Source of the DNA: Tetrapyrgos nigripes
Taxonomy: Eukaryota; Basidiomycota; Agaricomycetes; Agaricales; Campanellaceae
Direction of reading: 5' to 3'
Length of the DNA stretch: 64,000 bases
Assembly (NCBI GenBank): GCA_013368315.1
Contig: JAACJM010000099.1
Location: 239,302-303,301 of the forward strand
Shown here: one piece after another, positions 10,993-21,350 of the stretch
Layout of the letters: each line of letters starts with the position of its first letter
How positions within the stretch are numbered: the first letter of the stretch is position 1
Program-made: the position numbers and the translations under genes
The notes under the pieces: generated by a model
Seen by the model: only the letters and a program-made list of their open reading frames with translations
Databases searched by the model: none
Told to the model about the DNA's origin: nothing

Positions 10993-13368
10993 CTAATTAT
11001 CTTTCACTTTTGCACCTTTCCCGTTTTGTGGAGGGACCGAGGGGCGATTTACGAATGCTTGAAACAGCGACACGACTGGCCTGGTATCCTGAGCATAGTG
11101 CGAGAGATATGAGTGAAGATGTATAGAAATGTCAGCGAAAACACTTACCACGAGTTGTAAATACCAATTGAGGGAAACGAGTGTGAGGATCAGCACAACC
11201 ACAAGCACCCACACACTCGCGATCTCAGTGGTACGAGTGAATGCATAAGCCGCCAAGTTCGTCGTAACAGTTTTGGTGCGAGTGAAGGCATAAGCCGCCA
11301 AGCTCGTCGTAACAGTTTTGCACGTAATCTCATCGTCCCACCCTTCCGAATTGACACCCATGCGCACAATCAACAAATCCTTCGGATCGATTCGCTTCTT
11401 GATCTCCAACAGACGAGGGTACTGTTCACCCCACTGAGCAACTTGCCACTCCTCCTCGAGGATATCAGCTTCGTTGAGATACATCCCTCCATAAGGGGGT
11501 GGAGCCATCGCTCGGAACGGTGCGATATCGTCATGAACCGTTTTCTGGAGGACGTTGATATCATCAAACTCGCTTCCGGTTTCTGCAATGGTCATATCGA
11601 CGAGAGTGTTTCTCCAGGCAGGGTTGGCAGCTGAACTTGATTTCTTGGCGGGATCGTTGACGGCACCACCGCCGACGAGGCTGGATAAGTTAAACAATAG
11701 ACGAAGGACGGCGGTTAGCAATGATAAATCTAAAAAGGTGAAAGGGACGCGCACAAAGGTACGACGACAGCCGAATCAACGCTAGCTACAGCTTTAGCCA
11801 TCTTCGCTGCATTCTCGGGAGCAGTTGCTTCTCGAGGAAGTAACCAAGAAGAAGTAACTAGTTGGACCTGACCGAAGACGATTTCTGTCATGTTGAAGCC
11901 AACGGCGGTAGGGTCTTGTTTCAGATTTTTCTCGCAAAAGTCCTCGAACGAGTCATAGTCACGGAACTCGGACACGGTGACGTGGTTGCCAAGTATCCCT
12001 TTGGCTTCTTCCATGAATTCCTTCAGAACATTTATGGTTTGCCGTGAGGGAGCGACATCGTAAGGTGTACCAAGGGTTAGGTAGAAAATACGGTCGCATG
12101 TAGCTGGAGTCAAGGAAGTCGGTCACTCAAGGCAAAATTAGGAGTGTAGATGACTCACGCCAGATACCACTCCAGCCAGCGTCTGCGACAGCATTGTGGT
12201 ATTTCATCCAAGTTGTAAGAAGCTCGAGGAAGCACGCATCTGAGTTGCAATAACTTTCGTAGAAAGCACCAGTGTACTTTTTCGCCTCGTGAAGCTTGAT
12301 GGTGATATCCACGACAACACCAAAAGAGGGTCCGCCTCCACCACGAATCTGGATGGATGTTTTCAGGTTGAGTATAGGACTTTTGCTGGAAAAGAAGATG
12401 ATATGATGACGAGACTCACAGCCCAGTACAAATCAGGAGTAAGATACTCGTTCACAGTGACCACCGACGCATCCGGAAGGACAACCGTAAACTCGAGGCT
12501 GTTATCGACACCGAGACCAAAGTGGGAAGAAAGCAGACTATGTCCAGTGCCGAGATTCCAACCTGCAGTTCCGACGGTACCCATGGGAGAGAGACCACCG
12601 GCAATGGTACGACCGGCAGCGTCTGCAGCAGCATAAGCTTGGTCCCAGTTGACCCCGGCGCCCACAGTCATGGCAGGTACTGGCGGAGTTCCACGGGGTG
12701 CGCCCTTTGGAACAAAGTTGTTGTGCACAGTCAAATTCTTCATATTGTAAGTGAATATTTCCAAAGCATTGACACCGAAAGCGCGACCAATTGCGTCGTG
12801 ACTTCGATGAACTGATCAGGGACTCGGTTCCTGAGGAAAAAACAACAGTCACTCACCCAGTGTTTTTAACGACTAGTCTTATATCCCATTTAGACGCCAG
12901 TTTGATGGCTTCGACGATATCCTGAGTTGTTGAAGCATTCACGGCGTAGAGAGGAACACGACCTTGTTCACAGATGGAGTCGGGCGTAAGGGGAAAGTAT
13001 GGGCATCCAACCTCTGTTTCCTCAAAATAATCCGGATAAATGATGGAGTCGTAATTGTACCAGTTCGTGGCATTGATCCGAGAAGACATGAAGGCAAAGT
13101 CAAATCCGTGAAGGGTGTAGTTGAGGGACTGACAAGCGACGGGGTCGTAGAGAGGGTCTTTGGGGTAACAGACGGCACCCATAGGTCGTTGATTTTTGAT
13201 CAGCGCGTTTGGAGTGCTCAGTTTTGTTGAGAATTCGTCCCAGTCCCAGCCTGTCGGCCAACACCACCATTGGTTAGGTCGACATTTGCATATACGTCGG
13301 GCTTCACCGCGACAGGCGCTTGATATTAGGAGGACAAACGAAAATAAGGAGAACAGCTGAAGTTTCAT
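10993..13368 (-). CDS. Secreted or membrane-anchored FAD-linked oxidase, copy 1 (686 aa)
   Basis: Six exons join in phase: 13368-12857, 12801-12420, 12348-12159, 12103-11755, 11680-11149 and 11088-10993. The start follows the one in copy 2 and opens a signal peptide (residues 1-20). A Cys/Trp-rich segment (CKCRP...CWP) and the VVKNTGHDAIGR motif follow; His172 is the likely covalent FAD anchor. Then come GWNLGTGHS, the A-I-R-GGGG-PSFG motif and a C-terminal YLNEAD...WGEQYPRLL berberine-bridge-like end. Known relatives are fungal FAD oxidases such as isoamyl alcohol oxidase; the substrate here is unknown. Unusual for the family, residues 632-650 form a hydrophobic helix followed by a short basic tail, suggesting membrane anchoring. 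A 45-bp in-frame duplication sits just before that helix. It is tandemly duplicated at 18,115-20,458. Confidence 0.88.
11237..11326 (-). repeat. 45-bp in-frame tandem duplication in oxidase copy 1
   Basis: Two adjacent 45-bp units (11237-11281 and 11282-11326) encode two 15-residue blocks, KTVTTSLAAYAFTRT and KTVTTNLAAYAFTRT. Copy 2 of the gene has a single block, which accounts exactly for the 45-nt difference in exon 5. The duplication lengthens the linker before the C-terminal membrane helix without breaking the frame. Confidence 0.9.
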
Positions 13369-13482
13369 CGAGAGATAAGACGAGTGAAAGACGGGTGCCT
13401 CGATGCTTGCAATCCTTGAAAGACCGCGTTTTTTGTACTGTGCACTAGGCAAACAGTGGGCGCTGGTCAATGTCAAATTGAA

Positions 13483-13975
13483 AGACAGCCTGCATGCATA
13501 GAATCCATACTGACCTCGGAACCGTCTGGAACCGGGTCGATCCTATTAAATTGTGTTCTGAGTTTCGCGGTACGTACATAGCTAATGAACATGCTGACAG
13601 GCACTCTTGACAGTCGGAATGCTTGACCTTGATACATTTGTACCGGTAGAATTGGCTGCAGCGTTCCTCGCCCTTATCTTCCTCTAACGAACGTGAATGA
13701 CGGAGGACCATACATGCCGGACGTGATCAAACCAAAATTTAGGGAATTTGGTTTGACAGACAGCCTGCATGTATAGAATCCATACTAACCTCGGAGCCGT
13801 TCTCAACCGGGGCGATCCGATTAAATTGTGTCCTGAGTTTTCCAGTAGCTAATGAATATGCTGGTTGACGCCCTTGACACTCAGAATGCTTGACTAATTT
13901 GTACCGGTAGAATTCGCTGCTAGCGTTCCTCGTTCCTATTGTCTTCTTCTAAAGAACCTGAATGATGAAAACTCA
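13483..13975 (-). promoter_or_regulatory. Two tandem copies of the oxidase upstream region
   Basis: 13,483-13,730 and 13,757-13,975 are diverged copies of one sequence containing GACAGCCTGCATG, CCTCGGA(A/G)CCGT, TTGTACCGGTAGAATT and GCGTTCCTCG. The same sequence lies upstream of copy 2 at 20,578-20,850 and again at 21,044-21,330. It is likely promoter and 5' flank duplicated with the genes. Only the copy nearest 13,368 directly precedes an ORF, so the other is an orphan upstream copy. No factor-binding site is claimed. Confidence 0.6.
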
Positions 13976-14009
13976 GGCCACAATTTAATCAGATAGACTC
14001 GGTTGTGGA

Positions 14010-14055
14010 CGCCTCCGAGGTTAGTATGGATTCTATGCATGCAAGCTGTCTTTCA
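14010..14055 (+). repeat. Inverted piece of the oxidase upstream repeat
   Basis: This is the reverse complement of the start of the upstream repeat (for example CCTCCGAGGTTAGTATGG and TCTATGCATGCAAGCTGTC). It lies about 190 bp ahead of the NTF2-like gene, which may have acquired it as upstream sequence. Confidence 0.6.
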
Positions 14056-14242
14056 ATATGAATGGATTGTACTTGAAAGCTGCGCGCCGGACCATGAATA
14101 GGTACGTATGTGCTTGACTGATCTATGTGCACCGGCAAGTCTCAAGACGTCTTTTTAATCTCGGAGGCTGCAGTACATTCCTTCGTTCCCTTCAACCTTT
14201 AACTTCCTTCCTTCTTTCCCTCCTTCCTCCACAAGATCTACA

Positions 14243-15007
14243 ATGGATACTGAAGGTGTCACTCTTCTGCCCTACTCACCCATTGGCTCCGCGTCCGTTG
14301 ACGCCCTCGGGGCATTATGCCATGGATTCTATGCATCTATCTTCTCGGGAAATCATACCAGAGTTGTAAGCATCCTACATTCATTGCCTGGTTGAACGAT
14401 GTCTGCTGATCAAAAAATTTTCCCTCCAGTCCGAATATATGTCTCCCGACTTCGCTGTCATTCAATCCCCTACTATGCCTTACAATGTGTGTTTCGTACT
14501 CACTGGAATGCTGCTGACTGTTGCTAATCTCTTGGTCTGTAGCAATCCATTTTCGATGGCATACTCGGAGCTCTCATGGTTGGCGATCAGCAGCACCAGT
14601 TCCTCAACCCCAACAACCTTACCATCCGTATCTTCACTCTCGGTGAAAGCCACTGCATAGCCAACGGTGTTGATGAACATGCAACCTTGATTGACAACAC
14701 CCTCGGAACGTTCAGATTTGAGTTCCTTGAGCATTCGTACTGGGCTGATTCACTCATCCAGAGTGAGTTCTTACTTTGATTGTTCATGCCATTGATCATA
14801 ATGTCTGGTGCGCCACCTCTTCCTTTTCTTTCTTTAGGTGCCAAGCCCTACTTCTTCAACACCTACCCCATCATGCGTGGCCAGATGCGCAAGAGGGGCG
14901 CTTACCGCTACGTCAGGTGGAAGGACCACGATGACCAGCAAAAGGATGATGCTATTGCAGAATTTAACAAAGCCTTCCCCCTCAACTATGACCCCCGCAC
15001 TCTTTAA
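14243..15007 (+). CDS. Small NTF2/SnoaL-like protein (189 aa)
   Basis: Four exons join in phase: 14243-14365, 14430-14486, 14543-14762 and 14838-15007. All introns are GT-AG and 56-75 bp. The ATG at 14243 follows ACA and is the first in frame. No signal peptide or membrane segment is seen. The layout fits an NTF2-like fold by pattern: an N-terminal helix with CHGFYASIFSGN, a P-D-F-A-V strand, a second helix, then strands around IRIFTLGESHCIANG and FRFEFLEHSYWAD. This is a structural guess, not a family match. It sits between the two oxidase copies on the opposite strand, so a shared pathway is possible but unproven. Confidence 0.6.
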
Positions 15008-15217
15008 ACTGGGACAATCCTGACCGTGGTGCTTTATGATGGTGGACTTTAGGGAAAGCTTTTGCTCTTTCTACTGTTCAGGCTATTTGTCTGTATAAGT
15101 ATGCATTAAGTAACTTCTTTCATAATCAAAATCACCATATAAATCACTCAGAATGCAACCTAAATCTTCTCATAAGTTGAAAACTTTGTGAATGAATTTT
15201 GCCGTGTCTGGTACCTA

Positions 15218-17882
15218 TGCTGTACTAAAGTGGAAAGTATTATTTCCGACTTAAAACACCATTTCCGAACGCAAAAGCGTGACATGTGACACCCAAATTG
15301 ACATCTAAATCCTGAATTCAGAGAGTCAAGCCCTGAATTCACACAGGCGAATACCCAAGTTTGAGGATGGAATACCAAATTGAGACAAGGAGTACCGAGT
15401 TGAAGGAAGTGGTGTACTGAATTGAGACAAGGAGTACTGAGTTGAAGGAAGGGAGTACCGAATCAGGAGTGCTGAGTGCAGAACTGAATGAAGACAGTAC
15501 AGGTTTGTTGAGCAGGCTATGTTCTATATATGTAGTGGCAACTGCATACTTACCTGGGGATGTAAAGGTGCTTGTTAGAGCAGGTTGTTAGAGGTTAAGA
15601 GTGATGAGATCTAGGAGAAATCCTTGTTATTAGAGAGCAAACTATAAGCCCTTTTATACTGTTCTAGAGGGTACATTCACGTGACTATCTGTGGTAAAGA
15701 GCACACACTTGGCTCAAAGCAGTTGGCGTAAACAGAACAGCAGTAGACAGATAATGATGAGAGACTAGTCCCAAGTCAAAGTTAATATTAAGTGAAAACA
15801 AGAAATACATGAGATGCTCACCTAGTCCCAAGACAAAGAGGTCAAGATGGGGACTAGGGAGTTACTACTCTAAGCTAATATACACAGAATAGAAATAAAG
15901 ATAAAAGCTGAGTAAAGCAAAGAAAGGAATCAGAGAACTGTCCAGAACAATTAAAGTACAGCCTGTTGTCCCTGTAAGAGATGTATCATGAAAAGATGAA
16001 CAAAAGATGAACAAGCTGTGCGTAGTGTCCCTGTAAGAGATGTATCATAAAAAGATGAACAAATGATGAAACAGGGGATAGTAGCTGTGCATAGATGATC
16101 AAGGAAAGATGAACAAAAGATAGGGCAAAGGATGAACAAAACAATGATCAAAAGGCAGTGAGTGACTGATGAAGAAAAGAAACAGAAAATGAATGAAAAT
16201 ACCCTGAAATAATACTGTCACGACACTATCTAAGAACAATAAGCTACAAACAATAGAGGGGTTGTGATGAGCCAACTGCTGCCATGTGTGGCTTTGTCAG
16301 TGTGCGCTGAGCGGTTGGCTCGAAATTGTGTGCAGAGGTTGTGAAGCTTGTATTAACATATGTACGGGCAATACACAAGAACAAGATACTGGAAACAACA
16401 GAATGGTCATCCCAGAGTAAGTTGGGTACAAAAAAAAACAAGGGATTATGTGCATGATGGCAGGACAGGCAGATTTGATGCATATAAGCTATGGATGCTG
16501 GTGGCTAGAGCAATGAGCAGTTTTGGACACAAAAACGAGCTGGGTATAATGCTGAGGCCTATTGGCTGGAGTGGTGGAGGTTTGGTGGACAGAAGAGAGC
16601 TATGAGGGTGCATATGCCGAGTCAAAGAGTGGGATGGTCAGAGGGTTGGACAGCGGCACACTTTGTTGACGCTGGCTTGCGGATACAGCACGTTAGACAA
16701 TTTTAGCCATCCTAAGTCAATATTAGACCTAAAAAACCACACAGGAATCAGTGTACGCACTTATAATTCCATGAATGTTGTCAACACACTCCAGCCATAC
16801 TTTTGATGTATCCTTTGGTACAGGAGGTTAAAAATCGCGTAGAAATTTGACTACGATATTCTGTGCAATGCACCGGAGAGCTATTGGCAGATGCAAGGTG
16901 GTTGGTACAGTGACGAGCAAGATATGGCTACGTCGGTGTTGCGCACACGATTTCGAGCCAACCACTCAGCACACGTGGCAGCAGTTGGCTCATCGCAACC
17001 TCTCTAATAAGATAAGGACAATAAGTCCCAGACAATAAAGTGTAGATAATAAGATTCTTATCACGTTATTGTTGTGATTCCTTATTGTTGTGTTGATGGC
17101 TGCTTACATAATGCGCAGTTCAGCAAGGTTGACCGCTGACAACACAAACTGGCATATCAGAGTATCAGATTGCATTAAATATTTTTCCAAAATATGACTA
17201 TTTGCTGAGCCCATTTCCCCTCAAACAAATGTACAATCAATTTCCAAGTGAAAACACAACTTTATTTGCATAATTAGTATGGTTGTGGTACAACAAGCTT
17301 GCTGTACACAAGGGTCTATCCAACTACACTTACTTAGCAAGCATTCTATTCCCCATGCATCCTGTAGCGTACACAAAGATGTATTAAAGAATAGCAGCAA
17401 CTCAGATTCCTCCTTACAACTCCAATATGATGTGATTGGGCTTGTGTTGCTTAGACAGACTCTTCAGATCCTTTTTACAAAGGGAAATTAAAATCTGCGT
17501 TCTCCCAAGGAAAGAGGAACGATGCTCTCAAGTGCAGGAAATACATAATGTGTCGATTCATGATTATTTAATCAGTTATTCCTGCTAACTACCTACAGGA
17601 GACTTAGTGAAGCTCCAATGTCAGTCCAGATAATTCTGGTGAAATTTAATACAATCTGAGATGCTGATTTCAGTCCAACTTCTCCAAGTATTCTAAGTAT
17701 TCTGACCATTCCCTGATCATTCAGCAAAAGCATAAATCAGTGGTCTGCAGTCAACTCTCTTCATTCAGTACTCACTTCATGAATTCGGGATTTAGATGTC
17801 AATTTGGGTGTCACACGTCACGCTTTTGCGTTCGGAAATGGTGTTTTAAGTTGGAAATAATATTTTCCACTTTAGTACAGCA
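15218..17882. mobile_element. TIR element, 2.66 kb, TA-flanked
   Basis: Ends of about 103 bp are inverted copies of each other and start TGCTGTACTAAAGTGGAAA. Both are flanked by TA (15216-15217, 17883-17884), as expected for a Tc1/mariner-type target duplication. The interior has no transposase. It holds a nested MITE (16256-17004), a roughly 44-bp direct repeat near 15,380-15,470 and a roughly 65-bp direct repeat near 15,960-16,060. It is best described as a large non-autonomous element or the shell of a decayed one. It separates the NTF2-like gene from oxidase copy 2. Confidence 0.75.
16256..17004. mobile_element. Nested MITE, 749 bp, TA target duplication
   Basis: Terminal inverted repeats of about 80 bp start GAG(G/A)GGTTG(T/C)GATGAGCC and contain CAACTGCTGCCA. 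TA dinucleotides flank both ends (16254-16255, 17005-17006). No coding capacity is seen. It lies wholly inside the larger TIR element, so it inserted later. Confidence 0.8.
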
Positions 17883-18114
17883 TAAAGCAGGCTTCAAGAA
17901 CCAGACGTGGACATTTTGCCTCTGGAAGTAGTGAAACGTAGGAAAGATAGGAGAGAGCTAGTATAGTTCTACAAACACGAGTGACACTCCAGCACGATTT
18001 TGAGATGGAAGTTGAACTCTTAGATCAAAATCTGGTCAGGGTTTTTACCTCTCACGCATTGGCTTGAATTCTTGAAAATCCTCAGTAGATTAGATACATA
18101 TACAGAAATTATAA

Positions 18115-20458
18115 CTAATTATCTTTCGCTCTTGCAGCTTTCCCGTTTTGTGTTTTCCCATTTTGTGGAGAGATCGGTGGGCGATTTGCGAATGCTTGAA
18201 ACAATGATATAACTGGTGTGGTATCCTGAGCACGGTGCGAGAGATATGAGTGAAGATGTGTAGAAATGTTAGCGAAAACACTTACCACGAGCTGTAAATA
18301 CCAATTGAGGGAAATGAGTGTAAGGATTAGCACAATCACGAGCACCCACACACTCGCGATCTCAGTGATGCTAGTGAAGGCATGGGCCGCCAAGGTCGTC
18401 TCAATAGTTTTGCAAATAATTTCATCGTCCCACCCTTCCGAATTGACACCCATGCGCACAATCAACAAATCCTTTGGATCAATCCGCTTCTTGATCTTCA
18501 GCAGACGAGGATACTGATCACCCCACTGAGCAGCTTGCCATTCCTCCTCGAGGATATCAGCTTCGTTGAGATACATCCCTCCATAAGGAGGAGGAGCCAT
18601 CGCTCGGAAAGGTGCGATATCGTCATGGACGGTTTTCTGAAGGACGTTGATATCATCAGATGCGGATCCAGTTTCTGCGATGGTTATATCGACGAGAGTA
18701 TTTCTCCAGGCAGGGTTGGCAGCCGATGTTGATTTCTTAGTGAGATCGTTGACGACACCGCCGCCGACTTGGCTGGATAAGTTAAATGATGGACGAAGGA
18801 TAAAAAGGGGGGTTGTTAGCGATCATAAATAGAAAAAGGCGAAAGGAACACGCACAAAGGTATGACGACAGCCGAATCAACGCTAGCTACAGCTTTAGCC
18901 ATCTTCGCTGCGTTCTCGGGAGCAGTTGCTTCTCGAGGAAGTAACCAAGAAGAAGTAACCAGTTGGACCTGACCGTAGACGATCTCCGTCAAGTTGAAGC
19001 CAACGGCGTTAGGGTCTTGCTTCAGATTTTTGTCGCAAAAGTCCTCGAACGATACGTAGTCGCGGAAAGTGGACACGGTGACGTTGTTTCCAGGTATCTT
19101 TTTGGCTTCTTCCATGAATTCCTTCAGAACATTTATGGTGTGTCGGGAGGGAGCGACATCGTAGGGGGTACCGAAGGTAAGGTATAGAGTGTGGTTGCAT
19201 GTAGCTGGAGTCAAGGAAGTCGGTCAGTCAATGAAAAAGTGGGAGTGTAGATGACTCACGCCAGATACCACTCCAACCAGCGTCTGAGACAGCATTGACG
19301 TATTTCATCCAAGTTGTAAGAAGATTGAGGAAGCACGCATCTGAGTTGCAATTACTTTCGTAGAAAGCACCAGTGTACTTTTTCGCCTCGTGAAGCTTGA
19401 TGGTGATATCCACGACAACACCAAAAGAGGGTCCACCTCCACCACGAATCTGGATGAATGTTTTCAGGTTGAGTATAGGACTTTTGCTGGAGAAGAAGAT
19501 GGTATCATGACGAGACTCACAGCCCAGTACAAATCAGGAGTAAGATACTCGTTCACAGTGACCACTGACGCATCCGGAAGGACAACCGTAAACTCGAGGC
19601 TGTTATCGACACCGAGACCAAAGGAAGAAGAAAGCAGACTATGTCCAGTGCCGAGGTTCCAGCCTGCAGTTCCGACGGTACCCATGGGAGCGAAACCACC
19701 GGCAATGGTACGACCGGCAGCGTCTGCAGCAGCATAAGCTTGGTCCCAGTTGACCCCGGCGCCCACGGTCATGGCGGGTACTGGCGGAGTTCCACGGGGT
19801 GCGCCCTTTGGAACAAAGTTGTTGTGCACAGTCAAATTCTTCATATTGTAAGTGAATATTGCCAACGCCCCGACACCAAAAGCACGACCAATTGCCTCGT
19901 GTCTTTGATGAAATGGTTAGGGACTCTGTTCGCTGAGGGAAGAACAACAGTCACGCACCCAGTGTTCTTAACAACTAGTCTCAGATTCTTTTTAGACGCA
20001 AATTTGACGGCTTCGACGATATCCTGAGTTGTTGAAGCATTCACGACGTAGGGAGGAACGCGACCTTGTTCACAAACGGAGTTGGGCGAAAGGGGAGAGT
20101 ATGGGCATCCAGCCTCTTTTCCCGGAGTAATGATGGAGTCGTAATTGTAAAAGTTCGTGGCATTGATCCGGGATGACATGAAGACGAAGTCGAAACCGTG
20201 AAGAGTGGAGTTGAGGGACTGACAAGCAACGGGGTCGTAGAAAGGGTCTTTGGGGTAACAGACGGCGCCCATAGGGTGCTGGTCGAAGAGCAGCCTTCCT
20301 GGACTGCTGAGACTTCTTGACAATCTGCTCCATTCCCAGCCCGTAGGCCAACAGTACCATGAATCAGGTTGGCATTTGCATGTACGTCGGGTAGTAGTGC
20401 GAAAGGAGCTTGAGATTAGGAGGACAAGCGAAAATAAGGAGAACAGCTGAAGTTTCAT
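18115..20458 (-). CDS. Secreted or membrane-anchored FAD-linked oxidase, copy 2 (672 aa)
   Basis: The exon plan is identical to copy 1: 20458-19959, 19902-19521, 19449-19260, 19204-18856, 18772-18286 and 18225-18115, all in phase with GT-AG introns of 55-83 bp. Signal peptide, CKC...CWP segment, GWNLGTGHS, the GGGG-PSFG motif and the berberine-bridge-like end are all present. The flavin motif reads NTGHEAIGR, so the Asp after the His is Glu. The C-terminal membrane helix is kept, but there is only one copy of the 15-residue linker block and the tail is five residues longer. The gene looks intact and close to copy 1, so the duplication is fairly recent. Substrate is unknown. Confidence 0.88.
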
Positions 20459-20486
20459 CGAGAGATAAGACGGGTGAATGACGGGT

Positions 20487-21350
20487 GCCTCGATGCTTGG
20501 AATCCTTGAAAGCACGCGTTTTTTGTACTTGCACTAGGCGAGCAGTGGGCGCTAACAGTTTCGGATATAGTGCTTTAACAGACAGCCTGCATGTACAGAA
20601 TTCATATTCACCTCGGAGCCGTCCACAAGCGAGGCGATCCGAATGAATCGTGTGCTGAGTTTTGCGGTGGCTAATGAACATGCTAGCTGATGCTCTTGAC
20701 AGTCAGAATGCTTGACTTTGATATATTTGTACTGGTAGAATTGGCTGCTAGCGTTCCTCGTTCCTATCTTCTTCTAACGAACCTGAATGATGAAGGATCA
20801 TACGTGCCGGACGTCGAGCAAACGAAAACATATGGCAAGCACAGCATGGTAGGATCAGCTATCAAGCTGAGAGACCAGTCTGAGTACCACGGACATCTGT
20901 TATACAGCACCATGAGTGTACACGACATAGTGGTCGAAGTTCTTGGTGACGGACGATAAGGACGGGTGCAAGATGCTTGTCTCGATGCTTGGAATCCTTG
21001 AAAGACGCACAGTGAGTACTTGTCAGTGTCAACAATAGAGGTTTGACCGACAGCCTGTACGCTAGAATCCGTCCTAGCCTCGGTTAGATTTATAAAGATA
21101 GAGTCAGTTGCGAGTGTTCCTCGCTTTTATCTTCTCCTACATACATAACGAACCTGAATAATGAAGCGCCATTCAATGATACATGCCGGACGACGAGGAA
21201 ACGAAAAAATATACAAAGCACATCATTTTAGGACCATCAATCCCGTCTATCAAGCTGAGACCCGTTTGAGTATCGCGGAGATCCGTTATTCAACACCATG
21301 AGTGTACACGACGTACATTAGTAGTCATTCTTGAATCAACGGACGGGATT
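20487..21350 (-). promoter_or_regulatory. Oxidase copy 2 upstream region plus an orphan copy
   Basis: 20,487-20,985 is the upstream region of copy 2 and resembles that of copy 1. A further diverged unit follows at about 20,986-21,350. Both contain GATGCTTGGAATCCTTGAAAG, CAGCCTG, ATCAAGCTGAGA and ATGAGTGTACACGAC. No oxidase ORF follows the second unit, so it looks like what is left of a third gene copy. Confidence 0.6.

Noticed and set aside
12289..12636. Plus-strand ORF antisense to the oxidase gene
   Set aside because: It mirrors exons 2-3 of the oxidase and recurs identically at the same place in copy 2 only because the genes are duplicates.
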